Assembly: GCA_023428695.1 (NCBI GenBank)
Contig: JAEYWY010000035.1
Span: forward strand, 186,001 to 250,000
Source: Bacteroidota bacterium
GTDB taxonomy: Bacteria; Bacteroidota; Bacteroidia; Cytophagales; Cyclobacteriaceae
Length of the DNA stretch: 64,000 nucleotides
Reading direction: 5' to 3'
Made by a program: the position numbers and the translations under genes. Shown piece by piece: positions 62,159 to 64,000 of this stretch. Position 1 is the first letter of the stretch. Every line of letters begins with the position of its first letter. The notes under the pieces are model-generated. The model was not told the origin of the DNA. It made no database searches and saw only the letters and a program-made list of their open reading frames with translations.

Positions 62159-62181
62159 TTAAGCTTTCACCGAAAGCTTAA
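62159..62181. promoter_or_regulatory. perfect 10-3-10 palindromic operator
   Basis: Left arm TTAAGCTTTC, spacer ACC, then its exact reverse complement. It lies in the 125-bp divergent gap between the FAD oxidoreductase (start 62130) and the PHP phosphatase (start 62256). The left arm plus AC also occurs at 60354 near the XRE-cupin regulator, and TTAAGCTT recurs at 62206. I infer a binding site for that regulator. Confidence 0.7.
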
Positions 62182-62205
62182 CTATTAGCTGATTTTAAAT
62201 GTTTG

Positions 62206-62213
62206 TTAAGCTT
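62206..62213. promoter_or_regulatory. extra operator half-site TTAAGCTT
   Basis: A shorter copy of the palindrome arm, 43 bp before the PHP gene ATG and 24 bp after the full palindrome. Confidence 0.35.
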
Positions 62214-62255
62214 GCCCGTGTCGATGTTACTTGCACGAATTGATCGAGACCCTCA

Positions 62256-63131
62256 ATGTGGACGAATTATCATACACACAGCCAGTTCTGCGACGGAAGC
62301 GCAGGTTTGCATGCTATCGTGTCTGCGGCTCAAAGACTTTCAATGCCAGCGATAGGGATCTCGTCTCATGCACCACTTCCTTTCCAAAAACGCTGGAGCA
62401 TGAAGACCGAGAACCTTCGACGGTATCTCGGTGAAATTAAAACGCTCAAGCGGAAACGTGTAGGAATACAGGTGTACACGGGATTGGAGGTGGATTATAT
62501 TCCTTCACAAATTTCACCATCCGATTTCGTCCAACTCCTCGACTACACGATAGGCTCTATACATTTCGTGGACAGGCTGCCAGACGGGAGCCCCTGGGAA
62601 ATTGACAGTTCGCTTAGCGCCTTTAAAGCGGGGCTCTCGGCGATATTCCGCAATAACGTCAGGGCTGCAGTTTCCCGTTACTTCGAGTTGACCCGTGAAA
62701 TGATTATCAATGGCCGGCCTGACATTGTTGGTCACCTCGACAAAATAAAAATTCACAACAGACACTATCCGTTCTTTCGCGAGAATGAAGGCTGGTATCG
62801 TGCCGAGATAAATGAAACCCTTGATGTGATCAGACACGCCGGCACTATCGTCGAAGTAAATACGCGCGGAATCTATACGGGAAAAACAGATGACGTTTAC
62901 CCCAGTCGCTGGATATTAAAACTTATCTCTGAAAAAAGTATTCCTGTAACCTTGAGCAGCGACGCGCACCATCCATCCGAGCTCCTCAATGGTTTCGCTT
63001 CAGCGGCTCCTGTATTGGTGGAAAGTGGAATTCAAACTCTTATGGTTCTTAATGATGGAATCTGGAAACCCTTACGGTACAACGATAAAGGACTTGTCTT
63101 GCCGGGAACATCCGCTTACGCGGTGGCTTAG
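62256..63131 (+). CDS. PHP-domain phosphatase (histidinol-phosphatase-like)
   Basis: 291 residues. PHP metal motifs: WTNYHTHSQFCDG (His6 and His8), GIQVYTGLEVDYIP, TIGSIHFVD, DIVGHLDKIKIHN, IVEVNTRGI and VTLSSDAHHPSE. These match HolPase-type PHP phosphoesterases (trinuclear metal site). No his gene is nearby, and the position in the phosphatase-receptor locus suggests a phosphorylated catabolic intermediate rather than histidinol phosphate. Its last ~77 bases overlap the next gene. Confidence 0.88.
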   Translation: MWTNYHTHSQFCDGSAGLHAIVSAAQRLSMPAIGISSHAPLPFQKRWSMKTENLRRYLGEIKTLKRKRVGIQVYTGLEVDYIPSQISPSDFVQLLDYTIGSIHFVDRLPDGSPWEIDSSLSAFKAGLSAIFRNNVRAAVSRYFELTREMIINGRPDIVGHLDKIKIHNRHYPFFRENEGWYRAEINETLDVIRHAGTIVEVNTRGIYTGKTDDVYPSRWILKLISEKSIPVTLSSDAHHPSELLNGFASAAPVLVESGIQTLMVLNDGIWKPLRYNDKGLVLPGTSAYAVA

Positions 63132-64000
63132 AACAAGTCATCCTATCTGGTTTACGCTTTACGCGGCAACAGCTGCGTTTGTCCTTTATACGTGTGTGTA
63201 TGCTTTTCGAAAAGCGTTTCCGGCTGCAACGTTCGAACATCAGGCGTATCTTGGAATGAGTTACAAAGTCTGGCTCGTGCTTGCTCAGGCTGTCGGTTAC
63301 GGCATGTCAAAATTTGTCGGCGTTAAAGTAATTTCAGAACTCAAGAATCATGGAAGAAGAAATGCAATCCTCATACTGGTATGCATCGCTGGCATGAGCT
63401 GGCTCTTTTTTGCGTTGGTCCCGGCACCTTTCAATATTGTTTTTCTTGTGACGAATGGACTGCCATTGGGAATGATCTGGGGAATAATCTTTGCGTATCT
63501 GGAAGGTCGAAAAGTTACTGAAGTTCTCGCAGCGGCATTGTCTGTAAGTTTTATCTTTTCCTCCGGACTCTGCCGTTCCATCGGCGCGTACCTGATTCAG
63601 GAAGGAGTCGCGGAGCGGTGGATGCCCTTCGTTGCATGTTGTCTCTTTATCCTTCCCCTCATTGTCTTTGCATATCTGCTGGACAAAGTTCCTCCTCCCT
63701 CCACCGGCGATATCGCTATGCGTACCCAACGCAGGCCGATGAACGGTAGAGATCGTCGTCGGTTTCTTATGGCCTTCCTGCCGGGAATATTCTTGTTCGT
63801 GATTGCTTACATGCTGCTCACTGCTTTCAGGGATTTCCGCGACAACTTCTCAGTGGAGGTGTGGGAATCGCTCGGATATGGAAATTCACCGAAGATATTC
63901 ACGACAACAGAAGTACCGATATCATTGCTCGTACTTGTGATCGTCGGAGCGCTGATGTTCATACGAAACAACCACACTGCCCTTGTTGTGAATCACATTA
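63052..64000 (+). CDS. DUF5690 multi-spanning membrane protein (3' end outside window)
   Basis: Open from ATG 63052 (or ATG 63055; TTG 63094 is a shorter alternative) to the window edge. The start overlaps the PHP gene by about 80 bp in another frame. MFS-like helices run throughout: WFTLYAATAAFVLYTCVYAFRK, YKVWLVLAQAVGYGMSKFVG, NGLPLGMIWGIIFAYLEGRK, LSVSFIFSSGLCRS, and an RDFRDNFSVEVWESLGYG loop. The pattern fits DUF5690 proteins. It is probably an inner-membrane carrier that works with the SusC receptor; substrate unknown. Confidence 0.8.
   Translation, partial: MMESGNPYGTTIKDLSCREHPLTRWLRTSHPIWFTLYAATAAFVLYTCVYAFRKAFPAATFEHQAYLGMSYKVWLVLAQAVGYGMSKFVGVKVISELKNHGRRNAILILVCIAGMSWLFFALVPAPFNIVFLVTNGLPLGMIWGIIFAYLEGRKVTEVLAAALSVSFIFSSGLCRSIGAYLIQEGVAERWMPFVACCLFILPLIVFAYLLDKVPPPSTGDIAMRTQRRPMNGRDRRRFLMAFLPGIFLFVIAYMLLTAFRDFRDNFSVEVWESLGYGNSPKIFTTTEVPISLLVLVIVGALMFIRNNHTALVVNHI

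Noticed and set aside
63334..63729. 131-codon minus-strand frame near the window end
   Set aside because: Antisense to the DUF5690 gene, whose membrane helices and known pattern explain this stretch.
1..64000. CRISPR arrays, tRNA, rRNA, intact transposase or prophage genes
   Set aside because: No regularly spaced identical repeats, no recognised tRNA/rRNA segments and no transposase or integrase frames were seen. This is a by-eye reading, and tRNAscan or Rfam would decide it.

Overview
The window reads as a chromosome segment of a Bacteroidota bacterium, most likely order Cytophagales. The sequence shows a SusC/SusD pair, two large secreted proteins with a gliding-motility/T9SS type B C-terminal domain, WG-repeat proteins, DUF4199, a bacteroidete-type fused GlmU-like protein, and promoters of the form TAnnTTTG upstream of several genes. 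Base composition is balanced and coding is dense on both strands. I saw no tRNA, rRNA, CRISPR array, intact insertion sequence or prophage.

Layout. 1-974: 5' part of an SGNH/CE2-type esterase lipoprotein with an MBL-fold lipoprotein before it in the same operon. 2.1-4.4 kb: a small protein and a large T9SS cargo protein. 4.4-6.7 kb: lipid kinase operon and surE. 6.7-17.1 kb: mostly small envelope and stress-type proteins (DUF4142, AHSA1, rhomboid, SGNH hydrolase, AsmA/DUF748-like, AGE-type epimerase, DUF2306, a WG-repeat lipoprotein, an HEXXH membrane protein, SemiSWEET, PRC-barrel). 17.2-28.2 kb: fused isobutyryl-CoA mutase (icmF), a WG-repeat protein, typA, two RNA methyltransferase-type genes and a multi-PAS histidine kinase. 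28.3-32.9 kb: an ABC permease, a DUF4199/LuxR pair, a response regulator and comM/yifB. 33-37.2 kb: a non-coding direct repeat, a small coiled-coil membrane protein, and an MsbA-type exporter plus Wzi-like protein that suggest envelope polysaccharide or lipid export. 37.5-46.3 kb: housekeeping (L31 type B, GlmU-like, holB, hemC, cyclophilin lipoprotein, RmlD-like SDR, amino acid permease) and a divergent D-aminoacylase-like amidohydrolase. 46.3-51.8 kb: second T9SS cargo protein, DUF488, DUF1801-like, a SiaC-like protein and a GH140-type glycosidase lipoprotein.

The most interesting part is 52.3-64.0 kb. A four-gene minus-strand operon (SusC, SusD, alkaline-phosphatase-superfamily protein, calcineurin-type phosphoesterase) is divergent from an XRE-cupin regulator. 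Next comes an FAD oxidoreductase of the TIGR03364 type, a family linked to aminophosphonate catabolism, divergent from a PHP phosphatase and a DUF5690 membrane protein that runs off the window. A perfect 10-3-10 palindrome lies between the oxidoreductase and the PHP gene, and its half-site recurs just upstream of the XRE-cupin gene. This looks like one regulon. I infer a TonB-dependent system for uptake and breakdown of an organophosphonate or organophosphate, with a shared operator. The substrate cannot be read from the sequence.
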